Part shown: positions 26,187-38,800 of the stretch, piece by piece
Layout of the letters: every line of letters begins with the position of its first letter
How positions within the stretch are numbered: the first letter of the stretch is position 1
Assembly (NCBI RefSeq): GCF_001949145.1
Contig: NW_019091421.1
Location: 538,641 to 602,640, forward strand
DNA length: 64,000 nt
Source of the DNA: Acanthaster planci
Taxonomy: Eukaryota > Echinodermata > Asteroidea > Valvatida > Acanthasteridae
Reading direction: 5' to 3'
Position numbers and translations under genes: made by a program
The notes under the pieces: generated by a model
The model's input: only the letters and a program-made list of their open reading frames with translations
Told to the model about the DNA's origin: nothing
The model's database searches: none

Positions 26187-28463
26187 CTACCTGGAATCAG
26201 GGCAATAGAAGTGTGAAGTAAGTTTTATTTTGTAGACCGTGAAACGGGCTTAAAAAGAGAAGAGAAAATACTTAGCGCTCCGTGCTTGAAATCTTTCTCG
26301 GAAACTCGCTGCAGCATTCCAAGTTGGTTGCAGTTGTGAAAAGGCGTATTCGGTTTGACGTTATGGTCACCTACGTAATGACACCAACCATAAATATGCG
26401 CACTCAGTTGTTACCATATGAACGCAGCGATAAAGAACGATTGAGTGAGAACTCGCGGAACACCTGTACCTGTTTGCTTGTCCCGAGAACCTGCTTTAAT
26501 TCATCACCCAAAAGGAGTTGCGTCTATGTAGCGTAAATGTTACCTGCGATAAATCCCCCCTTAGAGGATTTAAGCCAGAATTATGAGGAAATTGTGTCGG
26601 CACTGTTTGAAGCCTCATCGTGGTCATCTTTCCGCATACAAATGGCTTATTTGGGGTTGATACATAATTTAGGTCTTCCCCCAGAGCACATTCACACCAT
26701 AAATTACGTGCTGCGCTGTATGTGCATATATTATAGGTCGCCTTCAAGTTATGCATTTACATTTAAAGTGTAGAAATGCTTTTCAACCTTGCCGTACGCG
26801 TCGTAATGACACAAGTCTACTCTTCGGTCTAGTGCACCTACGTCAGCACCTTGTTTAGTCATATAGCTTGAATGTTTAAAATGGTCTGTGGGATGCATTT
26901 TGGAACGCGATATTTCGAACTCGTCTTAAATGTTTGAAAACTGTAAACTTAAAACTTGGTTCACTTTTAAAAAATTTCTGACAACAGTATTGCTCACTCG
27001 CTTACTGTAATGCCCCCCCCCTTAAAAAAGAAACACATTCACCGACAGAAGGAAAATTTTAAGACTTCAACATAATTTATAACACTTACTGCGCAGGGTA
27101 ACTGTATCATTGATTTTTTCCTGAAATAACACCACACTGTTTCTCACGAATTTGCTACTTTGCTATGGCATAAAACCCCAATGCGCACCCAAAAAATCTT
27201 TAAAATGTCAGAATAAAATTAAAAACGGGAATTCAGTGGGACAAAGAAATACATTTACACGAACTGCATGATGAAAAAAAATTGTAGAGGCCCTTTAAAG
27301 TGGATCGACGATCCCAAGATTGATCTTGCTGGTCCTCCGGCAGCCGAGCGGAAATAATCGTGTCCCCGTCAAGTACATTGGCAGTGGGGAAATGCACATT
27401 TGCATCTCTCTGTCATCTGTCTACGAACGATTCACATGCTAGTTTCAGCTCTCAGCATCATCGTCGTCTCGGTGATGAAATTCGCCGGCAAATGGATTTA
27501 TGCGTCTTTTTAAAAGATGAATTGTTAGCAATTTGTGTAACCCTGCTAGACTGGTGCCGATCAATGTATGTCAAGACCAGGAGCCTTCAAAATTAATGCT
27601 TCGATAGATCTGATGGCATTAATGTCAAAATACTCGGGGAAGGGTGTCTGCGTTACTTGGGCTTGACTTAGCACAAAATCTTATCAATGCGGAGATCAGT
27701 GCCTCTGTGCATAAAGCTAATTTGGACGCTCCTCACGTCTCAAGTAAAACCAGTTATACTCTAATGTTGGACTGTAGATTTGGCAGAAAGTTGAAGTTCG
27801 AAACCGGCAGCCCGCGTGTAGTAATCTCTAGTACGCGGTGACTGGAAATGTTTATCATCAAAGCAGTTTTCGTGCATAGGAAGGAGTGTTAGACGCGAGG
27901 TTCATTGTTGGTAGTAGTGGTATTAATGAATACTCTCATAATAAATTGAAATACATTGTGATGATGATGCGAGATCGATGGATTGGAAAACGGAAGTGGT
28001 GGAAAGTTTAGGGTGGTTTCAGAAAGTGTTCATATTCCTTCGTTTTGTGTCTACGCGCTGTGATATGTTTTCCTGTTTTTACTCCCTTTTTAATCTTTAA
28101 ATTTAGTGATTTGTTTTTGTACACCATAATTTCTCCAATTGCGTGTTCTATATTTATATTTTTTTAGTAATGAGATTTAAACAGACGGATTTTCAAAAGC
28201 TGGCCTCGCCCTATGTGCACTGTATCTTGCCGTATGATACGATGATATAGGTGGTATTTATTACCGAAAGTAATGAATTATTCTGATCCGGTAGAATTTT
28301 ATTTGCACTTATACTAGGCTGATGCTTGTACATGTATTAGCTCATCAAGGGGACTGGAGCTGGACTTTCCCGTGTGACACGGGAGCAGGTGCGCCAGTAC
28401 AGGGGGACTTCTCGCGCTGTCGCCCCTCACACGAGCGTCATGTATAAATTATTATGCCAGGCA

Positions 28464-28637
28464 AGATATGGGACGGAGGGATCCCCCCCCCTTACCTGTC
28501 CAATCCCTATACACACTGTAGACTCTTGTTACCCAACACACACCCCTAGAGGTCAGTAAAGAATTCCTGAGATTCCAATCAAACAATGACCAACACAAAC
28601 TTTAAGGCGGGGGGGGGGTCTCTCCGTCCCATATCTC
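28464..28637. mobile_element. MITE with ~28-bp inverted repeats and C-run sub-ends
   Basis: The left arm AGATATGGGACGGAGGGATC plus CCCCCCC is matched by the reverse complement of the right arm, AGATATGGGACGGAGAGACC plus CCCCCCC (28609-28637). The spacer of about 115 bases is non-coding. Confidence 0.65.
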
Positions 28638-31600
28638 GCTTCAAATGATTTACTGCATCATAACAAGGCTATTGTTAATCCATGCTCAAATGAAGCCTAT
28701 TTCAGAAAGCAAGGTCTGTGCGCTGTCGACATGTCCTGCGCCCAAGAAAGGTGGGCTTGGAAATCATGACAATTTAGGAAAAAAGTAATGGAATCTTGAA
28801 GGCATACGTTACTCTCACTGAATAAACCTTGTGCCCGTTTTGTAGGGAGTGACCGTGGTTTTCAATAGCTTTTGCCCGTGTTACACCTGATGGGAACATT
28901 CACGCCGCATTGAGTATTTATGGGACAGGAATCTTATTGTGATTTTGGGTATAGTTTTTGGTTGTTCCCTGATGTTTTGACACTTTGCGAGATGTTTAGC
29001 CTTTGCAACTACAGCCAGTCATTAACATGAAACCCACCTGCGACTCTGATCATAGCTCCTTGCTCTGACGAAAAAGAATAACTGGGTTACGGGTGATGTC
29101 ATCGCCCCTTAAGGCAGCTGCATGTGCCTTGGTTTTTCGGCAGCCGTAGCACCCTGGAGCCATTTAATGAACTAAGAATACATGCTTGTACAAGGGATTT
29201 CCCTGCTCTGCCCCCATGATGCCAAAGGCTAGAGCGGCATATATATATATGTGTCGTGCCCAAGATCATTTTGGTATCTGACGTGGGCCACAAAATGTTT
29301 CTTCACGCCCTCACACTCACGTTATCCTTTAGTGTGGCGAAATAGAAGCAGTAAGAAGGGTCAGAAGAATAGCCGTCTGTCCTAACTACGAGGCCTTAAT
29401 GATGCCATTTATTCTGCATGCTGCTGCTGAGTTCTTTGCATGACAGAAACATAACAGTTTTAAGGCCTACCGTACGACGACAAATCTCGCATAATGATGT
29501 GATTAAATATTGCTTTAATGTATGCGTAAAGAACGGGCTTGATTAGTATTCGGTGCTAAGTCCTGCGGGTTCAGTTGACGCTATTCGGGATCCTCCAGAC
29601 GATTTGGTAGGCGAGTATTATATTCTTCAGAAGAAGCAGACGATTCACGGGATAACAATATTTCCCCTTTTGGGGGATTCTTTAATTGTCATAGTGGCAG
29701 GAGGGTCGCATTTTGTGCCCGTTAGCACTTAACACATATCATATCCTAAAACGTGATTCTTGGCATTTACTCTCAAGTACCTTATAGCCTTAATGCCATA
29801 GTGCCTATTATTTTCACACCTGAGGCAAATGATACTGATCAGATCATATCGTGTACAAGATCTTATCAGACAGTGTCGCCAGAATTGAAATGAGAAGTGC
29901 GCCTTTTCCCGGCTTGTTTTCTTCCCCCACAAAATTTAAAATGTTCCATGAAGGTATACTCAAACGCCTTTTCTATTGGCAAGCATTCTGTAATCCTGCA
30001 CTTTCTTCCAATATTTGGACAGTCTACTTTACTGTAATCAAATAGAAGAAATCTTAATTAAGGTAATTAATGCCTACACTGTGATGTGCTTCTTACAAAC
30101 CTGATGGTCAGCTACTCAGGCAAGCCTGCGAGATGCACACGCCAAAGATCCATCGGATTCCTCCAAGCACTCTCTCAGATGATACTTGCTAAGAATCAAG
30201 CACAGACTCTCGGGATACCACTGTAGCATACCGCCATCGTTCCAGACGATATGATCCACGACATGATCCGCTCAACATTCAGGGCTGTTTACACATTTGG
30301 TCAAACCATAGAGCTACAAACCATCAAACACGAGCTGTTGTACGCAATGTCTGGCTGCGGGCGAGAGACCTCATTGGAATCGCAAATGCTGCCGCGCCGC
30401 TAGGATTCAGGTTAGAATGCTTCGAGTCAACTAAATGCAGCGCTGAGATCACCCGTGCCTGCTTGGCGCGGCACGCGTGACTGAGCATCACCTCAACATC
30501 ACTCGTCATCACAGACGGCACGGTGTTACTGCCGGTGAAAATTATCTTACTGATCTCTTGATAACAGTGCACATGCTTCCCCGGTTATGAGAGTGCTGCA
30601 CACAATTATTCAAGCATTTGTGTCCGACACTGTCATCAGGCCATTGTTATTTTAGGGTTTTTTGGCTATACAAATTCCATGAGATATACAACTTGTGCCG
30701 CGAAGTTAATACGTTAAGTCTTCACATGAATTATCACTCTCAGTCTCATCCACTCATAATGTATGGACACTGAGGGCGAGTTGAGAAGTCTCGACGAATA
30801 CAGCAGTAGGCTGATGTGGGGAATCAAGAATCCAATTAGCAGTGGAGGGTAATTGGGGATTTGAGGGGGAAATTTCTTGATGGACTTTCTCTGACCTGAC
30901 TTGAACTTCGGGGCTTTCAGTAAAAAGCCCCAAAATTTTGCACCTGTAGGGAATGAGGGAATTAAATAGAATCGTTCTCATTACATCAGTTAACTTGGAT
31001 ACCGTGCTGTCCATGCAATATGCAATGCAATGACACGATGAGGTATTAAACATGTCGGCTCCCATGGCGGAATGTCATCGTAAAAGAGCGGATCCAAAAC
31101 TGCATTTATATGTGGAGGAGGGATTGAAAACAAAAACAGTTATGGCCTTGCTGAAGGGGGGGGCTACGTTTAGAAACTGAGAAACCGTCAGAATATCGCC
31201 TTCGTCTCATTTTTCTTCAGAACGAGGTTTGGGCTCTTTTTTGGGGGGGGGACGGGGGCCCCTATAAAACCAAGGGTCCTCGGTGACCTGGGAGCGATGC
31301 CGGAAGTGGAAGGTCATTAATGAAATTCTTGTATATGTAAAATTTCCATCGGCGACCTGGCGCGGACAGACGTCGTTTGAAAAAATCTGTGGAATCGCAA
31401 TGCCCTTTGTAGCCCAGCGACGACGCCATCTGGGGCCATCTTGCCGTGCCGAATACAAAAGAGGTAATCGTTTGCCCGCGTGCCATTGTAATTACGTTAG
31501 CACAAACAATTTGGTTAAACAATGGCAGGCAAGCCTTTGTATAATGACCTATATGGAATTTGTTTTTAAATAAATGACGTCCGTGGCCTGGCCACGTGAG

Positions 31601-32566
31601 GGTTCCATCCGGAAACTCGCTGCGTGACCTTTCATTTCCAAACTGTAGTAGGCCTATACAAAATAATAATAAATGCTTCATCTGATCATAATTGTTGTAA
31701 ACTGGCCTCCCAGGGTGATCGCCTGAGGGAGGATTTAGGTGTATTACACCGTGAAGCAGTCAATATTTTCTTTTATAACAACTGATTAATTTGCCTAACT
31801 AGCCTATATTAGAATACTCCTATTTAAATAAGAACTACGGTAACTAGCTGCGGCCTGCGGGTGTAGTTCATTTGACCGTGCACAACTAGCAAGAAACTGG
31901 CTAAACTAGCGAACGCCGTGAGACTTGTTCTCGGCCAATCAAGATACAGAACCTGTGGGTTGAATAAAGTAAAAAATCAACTAAAAATGTTACTGTTAAG
32001 GAAATACATGTACATCACAAGGGGTTACAGCCGCAGACTCGTGGAACGTTGTAGGTTGTTTGCTGCCAGCTTCTTATCCGCTTGTGACAGCGAAGGTGGC
32101 TTGTGTAAAAAACAAAAATGTCATAATGATGATATCCAGCGATAGCGCAAAAACTGCGACACCAGTGTAAAGTTTGTGAACGAAATGTGTGTAGTGTGTG
32201 GAATACGTGCCGTTCCTGATGGAAAACTCGGTTTATACGTACGTCTTTAAGCTTTTCAGGAGCCGAGCTTTAGTGAAAAATGCCCAGCAATAAGTATGGA
32301 AAATACGTAGCCTACTTTAAATTGATGACGTTGTATATAGGCCTAATGTGTCATTTGCCAGAGGTGATTAAGATGCTGCATGGTAATGTAACTACAGGAG
32401 ACAAGCAAAGGAAGTGATGACCTCAGGGTCGCAGGTCACACAAATCTGGCCAATGAGACACTTATTTCGAGATCAGTGCAAAGAGAGCTCGAAGCGATTT
32501 TTGCTTACCCTGGCCCAGGTGGCGTGTGGGCGCTGCAGCTAGCTTGGCGACGAGTGAAGCTAAGGC

Positions 32567-32680
32567 TACATCCGAATCTGTTGTCTAGAGCTAGGTCTAG
32601 GTCTTTGCTCCATTGGAAATGCGTGGAGACGCATAGACAATAGACCTAGCCGTAGCTCTGGCAGCCCGTTTCGGACACTT
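32567..32680. repeat. inverted repeat, probable small MITE
   Basis: The left side TCCGAATCTG...AGAGCTAGGTCTAGGTC pairs imperfectly with the reverse complement of the right side, TCCGAAACGG...AGAGCTACGGCTAGGTC. The arms are about 40 bases with several mismatches. It is non-coding. Confidence 0.5.
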
Positions 32681-33043
32681 TGTACAGTACGTGAGATTTT
32701 GTGGCCGGCTGGTATCCGGCGAAAGTAAATACAGAAATTTTAGCACGTGTGTATACTATTTGCTCGTGCGGCAAGCGCGAGTAGGCTACATCATACATGG
32801 GTCGCAGGGAGACAGGGCTTCTTTGTGGCTTTACATTTTACCAGCTCCATGGTTTTACAGCTGTGAACTTGTGCCAACGCCTGTGGTTTGAGAGGCAGAT
32901 TCTCGTAGCACGGTGAGTTTGGAATAATGTACTTTCAACGGAAGAATGCAGTCGTAGTTCCTTCCATGGTTAGAGGGAACTGTATACCATGCCTGGGCGG
33001 TACATCACGCGTACGGTGCAGCCAGGGTTAGTTGGGATCCAGA

Positions 33044-33115
33044 CCCGTAAACAGGGCCCGACGTATACTCCTCCTGTATATGACGGAGTAGTGTACGTCG
33101 GGCCCTGTTTACGGG
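33044..33115. repeat. palindrome abutting the assembly gap
   Basis: The left arm starts CCCGTAAACAGGGCCCGACG. The reverse complement of the right arm starts with the same 20 bases and continues TA-AC-TCC with a short indel. Arms are about 28-31 bases with a loop of about 13 bases. It lies 75 bases before the run of Ns. Confidence 0.85.
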
Positions 33116-33189
33116 ATGAGTTGGGACGCAGCATAATGGTCCACACCTCACAGCAGTGGCACAATTCTGTATAGGGTCCAGTCCACAAA

Positions 33190-33575
33190 NNNNNNNNNNN
33201 NNNNNNNNNNNNNNNNNNNNNNNNNNNNNNNNNNNNNNNNNNNNNNNNNNNNNNNNNNNNNNNNNNNNNNNNNNNNNNNNNNNNNNNNNNNNNNNNNNNN
33301 NNNNNNNNNNNNNNNNNNNNNNNNNNNNNNNNNNNNNNNNNNNNNNNNNNNNNNNNNNNNNNNNNNNNNNNNNNNNNNNNNNNNNNNNNNNNNNNNNNNN
33401 NNNNNNNNNNNNNNNNNNNNNNNNNNNNNNNNNNNNNNNNNNNNNNNNNNNNNNNNNNNNNNNNNNNNNNNNNNNNNNNNNNNNNNNNNNNNNNNNNNNN
33501 NNNNNNNNNNNNNNNNNNNNNNNNNNNNNNNNNNNNNNNNNNNNNNNNNNNNNNNNNNNNNNNNNNNNNNNNNNN
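33190..33575. other. assembly gap, 386 Ns
   Basis: All bases are N from 33190 to 33575. Any open frame drawn across it is meaningless. Confidence 1.
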
Positions 33576-33799
33576 CACTTAGGACCATTTTTCAACCGTA
33601 GTTTTTAGCCCTTCTGCTCTCGCATGAAAGCCCAAAAACCCAGGGAGTTGATCCTGGCAACGATTTACACAATCTCACCATTTTGGAGGCCAAACAATCT
33701 CCCTTTTCAAAAGATACTGTGGGGGGCACTTTTAATGCTAAAAAAAAAATCTCACTTGAGTTAGTGGTCTGCACCCTGTAGAATAGCCTTTTCTGAAGC

Positions 33800-33899
33800 A
33801 TGGCGGACACTATAGGAGGGCGCTATTTCAAGGGGGTAAATTTGGAGTAAACGCAAAAGATATCCCAACCAAATAGCGCCCTCCTAGTGTGTCCGCCAT
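33800..33899. mobile_element. 100-bp palindromic element with 29-bp arms
   Basis: The left arm (33800-33828) begins ATGGCGGACAC and ends AGGAGGGCGCTATTT. The reverse complement of the right arm (33871-33899) matches it at 27 of 29 bases. The 42-base loop is non-coding. It is compatible with a tiny MITE or a solo inverted-repeat end pair. Confidence 0.75.
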
Positions 33900-35503
33900 A
33901 CCTCATGGATAAATAGTGGCTGTAATTCTTTGCCCCTTGCCTCAAAACCTGCGGGGTTTTTTTCTTCACCAAAATCTTCGTTTTTTGGGGTATTTGTGAC
34001 TTAAATGTTAAAAAGAAATCACATCACGTGGAAACGCATTCTGAATTGTGTCATAACCCTTTCAATTTTAGTTCGTATTGATCCTCAAACATATGTGACC
34101 CGTCATGACAAAATGAGCGTTAAGTCACATTCCGTTCTTTCCTATTTTGAAGATTCAAAATCATATTGAAGTGGAGGTTAATTTGGGGATTTTGTAATAT
34201 TTGGAAAGACTAACCCGTCTCCTATTTAATTCGAAACATTTCGCAGGATCATATAGGCCCTAGATAAAAATGTCATTTTCACAGCAGTTTTGACAAAAGC
34301 ATTATGCATGCCTGGTCTGAAATGTTGAAACAATGTCTGGAACAAAGACGCAAAGCTGCCAGAATAATGTCACATTGTCACCTTATACTTGTGCCCTAAG
34401 TGTTCCATGTACATGCCATTGGAGAGTCCTTTTTCTGCTGAACTCAAAAATACATGTAGCGACATCTCAATCTTTGAAAATTCCGACTTTCAGCTCATTT
34501 TTTAGTGACAGGTCACATATGATTTCCTCTGACTTATATTTCCCCTCTTAAACACTGCATTACCAAAAAATGTAGCTTAATGTTTTGCCACCAAACAGAA
34601 AAATGGCCCTGCTCTACGCAAAGCCGGTCAATAACCCTTTGTTGTCCTAGTTCACCCATAAACCCACAAGACTACATCTGTAGCACACGAAAAAAAAGCG
34701 TAGTTATCAAACACAAGTTACATTGCCCACCCCCATATAGAAATGCGTTTATATTGTAGCAGTCTACTTTATTATCACTTCGCACAGCTAAAATAATACC
34801 AACACCAAAACATAATGATCCGCTGACAGCAATAGACACAGGAACGCACGGATAATTGATGTATGGCTCCAAACGAAAATAAAGTGGCGTCCAAAACTCG
34901 GACAAAATTATGGTTTTAAGAAAATACCATTTTAGGTGATAGTACCTTTTCTTGAAGCTAAACCGGTTCTTCAATTTCGATGTATTTTATTCACAATTTT
35001 GAATTGGGGTTTGATTTCCTGTTGTCAAAGGGCAATCAAGCGAGAGAGACGTTGTACGCCCACCACATGAAAGTGTAATGTTTGTATTAACGCGTTCATA
35101 ATTATAACCCTGACGACTGGACGAAGACAGTTGGCAAAGTTGATAGTCATGATCGTGATAACTCGTTCCAGTGTGTATCATTGGGAACTGTTGGGCAAAG
35201 CTGGTCGTCGATATGGAACGAGACTTTTATTCTCACCTAGAATTTTTTACTTGATTATTTATGTAGTGTTTATTGTTGCTAAAGTGTAACGGTAGGCCAA
35301 GCGTAGTTTGTGTTTTAGCAAAACGTAGACTTAATTAGTATAGCTATTTACATGGTCAGCTCTACTCCTATCGATGTAAGGCTTCGCAACGTTGTCAAAT
35401 CATACGCAAAACAGTCTTGTCCATTGAAAACAGTACGCAGCGCGTTGGCCAATCACAATGCGCAAAATCTGTCGACCCAATGCGCGTTTGGAAAGGGTGG
35501 ACA
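33900..35503. other. intergenic DNA, no gene seen
   Basis: Nothing recognisable as a coding exon on either strand. A short inverted repeat flanks the next MITE: GCGCGTTGGCCAATCACAAT at about 35438 and its near reverse complement at about 35755-35780. Confidence 0.35.
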
Positions 35504-35743
35504 GGGCCGTTGTCCGATACTCAACTTCGCCTCCGCCTCGGGCTTAGACTTTTATACTAGCTGATTTTGAAGCTGTAAGCGCAATAATCAGTCTAATAGT
35601 GCCACAGAACATCAAATAAGATGCAAGAAAGCCAAAAATTACAGTAATTCAATGTAATTTAAACGCTTCAGACCCACAATCGGGGATTGGATTTGGGAAC
35701 GAAGCCTGAGAGGGAGACGAAGTTGAGTATTGGAAAACGGCCC
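35504..35743. mobile_element. MITE family 1, copy 2 (reverse of copy 1)
   Basis: The reverse complement begins GGGCCGTTTTCCAATACTCA and follows copy 1 (15101-15344) along its whole length, including the internal block CATCTTATTTGATGTTYTGT. Two copies about 20 kb apart in opposite orientation establish this as a mobile family. Outside its ends lies a second, shorter inverted repeat (35436-35475 and 35746-35785), so the element may have inserted into, or form the core of, a larger palindrome. Confidence 0.85.
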
Positions 35744-35867
35744 ATATTTCGCTCGTTGTGATTGACCAGCGCGTTGCAAACTCTTGGAGGTGCACTACTG
35801 TGAATAGCCCATAGACTATGGAATAGCCTGAATTATAGTCACTGTCACGCGCGTGGCCATCATTTTG

Positions 35868-38800
35868 CTAGCCGTCAGAGGGCGCTGTTTGGGCGCTGTC
35901 TTTTCCCACAGCTTTCGTTTCAGCCACTTTGTGCTCCTGCGTGTAATTCCCGGATCGGCTCGCTCTCACCCGCGCGATCAGCCAAATGGCTGCAAAAGCC
36001 AGACACTGCACAGCAATTAGCGCTGTCGTTAAGCCGTAGATGGTGCGCCTGAACTGCTCGATGTCGTAGATGACGCAGGAGCCGCGTTGACCGCACAGGG
36101 TTTGCCAGACGAAGCAGGCAGAGTCGATGTATGCGCCATATAGGAACGGGAAGGGAAGGGAGCCTGTAAGGAAAGACAGAACAACGCGTCAGGGCAAGTA
36201 CGTCGTTTATATTGTGAGTCATCAGTTTCAATGCAGGTCTTCATTTTGCTTGCACTCGTGCCCATTGGTATAATTATCTTCAAGAAGCCTTGCCTTATGG
36301 TGCCTGTTCTCGTTCAGGTCCTGGTGTCTCAATGTGCGAGTCTTACCGTCCAGTAGCGTAACTAGGCTCTTCGCAGAGGAGGTAAGACAAGAGGTCCGGG
36401 GCAGCTGCCCCCTTGCCCCTCTTGGCTATACGTACGCAGGCCCTTCTAGAGGAGATGGAGAGTTACCACGGGGGCAGTTCCTCCCCCCTGCCCGATACAC
36501 CACTGCTACCATTGAGCTAGCGCATGGGTTATCCTGAAGGCTAACCTGGCTTGGCTGTCTTGTTTCTGGTTTCTCGATACACAGGGGTGAATCTGGCCAG
36601 ATTTTGTTGGCAAAGTGACAGTCTTGGATATACATGTAATGCTGCCAAGCTATTCCATCAGTACATGTATGCGTTATTGGTTGAACTTTTTCATAATACA
36701 CTTACCAATTAGCAGCATGAGTACCCGGCTGATACCAAGCGCAAAGGACTTATCAGACGGAGGCACGGAGCTAAAGAAATAACAAAAGAACAGCAGTTGT
36801 CATCGGCCAAATGTTATGATTCACTTCAAAACTCTCAAGGGTTTGGGACATAAGATTGTTTTTACTTCAGAAAATGCATTCCCTTCTGGAAGAAAGTAAC
36901 AACGGACAAAACTGAGCCAGTTGCTGGTGTAGACTGCAGTCGGTCCTGTGGTGCTGTGATCATGCCTTGATGTCGGTAAAATCAGTAATGTATGATGGGG
37001 TTGTTGACTGTAATTTTACATGCAATACCTGACGATGACAATGATCCGCGGGGACGTGGCTGAGCTTAATGTGATCGCCCACAGCACCATCAACGCGATA
37101 AAAGCCCCCTTATTGGTGCAAGCGTATGGACAATGGCCAAAGGTTAACGTAGCGGGCGGTGGTGAAACCGTGACGTCAGAAGAGGCAGTCGCGGGATCTG
37201 GCATCAAGCATGAACAGTCTGTGTATGTCTAGAAGCCAGAGATTTATACAAAACATTGTAAATTGCCAGTCTTCCTTTATGAAATTACAGCGAGCAAATA
37301 CGACAAGTTCTAGTTTAATTGTTTTAAACATACGAAAAAAGTACAACACTCCAAACGTATTTTCAACTTCATGTCCTTGTCGAACCTTCATTATGTACCT
37401 ACAGCCTATTGCTGCCACAGGAAGGATTCTGGGTTGCGTATGTTATTAGAATCAAATCAGATATTAAATTCAATTACTTTTTCAGATCGAAGCAGGACTG
37501 ACAGTAAGATCGCATACCTTGTTTTCTGTCATCTTGGCACACCCTGCATGGCACGAAGAGAAGTAGGTCACACCGTCTGGGCCGCAGTGCGGAGAGAAGG
37601 CCGTCTCGCTCGGGCAGGAGCAGTCAGTGTTACACGCTGATTCAAGACTAGTGGTGGGGCCCAAACTGGGGGAGATAAAAGGAAAAGGCTCCTTGTATCG
37701 GTCAATTTTGCAATGCCTTGTTCGATCAACAAAGAATAGGGAAAAAGGTTGATAGTTGAAGACAAGGCATCAGTGTTGCTTCCACTCACTCGTGTCCCTG
37801 ATATCCCACAGTCACGCCAGCGATGCGCGGATTGTCACATCCAACGAACATGAGCGCCACAGCAAAAGTGCAGGCGAGTACGGCGGACACGACGCCTATG
37901 GCAGCTGAGCCCTGTATGCCTGGACTGAACTTCTTGACGATGATGCCTCCGATCAACGCGCCCACAGCCCACGGTGGCACGAAGGCAAAACCTGCCAGAA
38001 AAAGTAATAAAAAAACAGCAGACTTTTACATTTGTGTAATAACTTTAAAGTGTATTTATTACAGTAAAGTCAACACAACACAGTACCTTTTTCCTCAATG
38101 TAATACATTTAAGTCAGAAAGGCGTTTTTAAAGACAAAATCAAAGCCCTTTCCAAACCTTTGTTGTTGTAGAAACAGTTAAGTTTCTTTCATTCTTAACA
38201 GTTTGATGTCTGACGAAAGCCCTGTAGTGCTGTACATTTTCAAAAAGTGAAGTGTATCGTTCCAAACTTCGTTTGTAACATCATTTTTTTTCTGTTCGTT
38301 CTCATAATGTGTAATGTCTTATGAGTTTAAGGGGGAATTCAGTTCCTTACCCGCTATTAGGTTGGCCATGAAAACATCAAGTCCAAATTGTACTTGCATG
38401 TACTTCGGGAAAAATGCAGCCAGTGAGTAGATGAGGGCGCCCTCTGTGATGAAGGAGAGACACGCTAGGAGAAAAATCACGTTTTTCAACAGACGCCAAA
38501 TGGACCCAGGCCAGTCTGTGGGAAAAGAAACGTGATGTGAATAATGAATCAAAAAATTTCGATGACAACACTGGAAAGTGCCCTTTTTATTTTATTATTT
38601 TTACCTTTCAAGTCCTTGAGTGCCGATGTATTCACATGCCCGTTTCCATCTTCGCCCAAACCGATCGCCTCAGCCTTCGGTGGATCCTCATCTTTCTCTT
38701 TGTGACTTCGAGGAAGACGTCTTGGAAATCCAAACAGTGGGAGTGCAAGTACGAAGAAGACGATGGCTTCGATAATCATACCGAGCCACCACGCTCCCAC

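Larger units (their letters stand above)
26187..33189. other. long stretch without a recognised gene
   Basis: About 7 kb in which I see no confident coding exon on either strand. It contains the inverted-repeat elements listed separately. A coding-like plus-strand frame (about 30255-30480) has no recognisable product and no clear splice sites. G or C runs of 8-10 bases occur at 27012, 28485, 28610, 31155 and 31245. Confidence 0.4.

Noticed and set aside
32970-33608. Several long frames on both strands across 33 kb.
   Set aside because: They consist mainly of Ns from the assembly gap.
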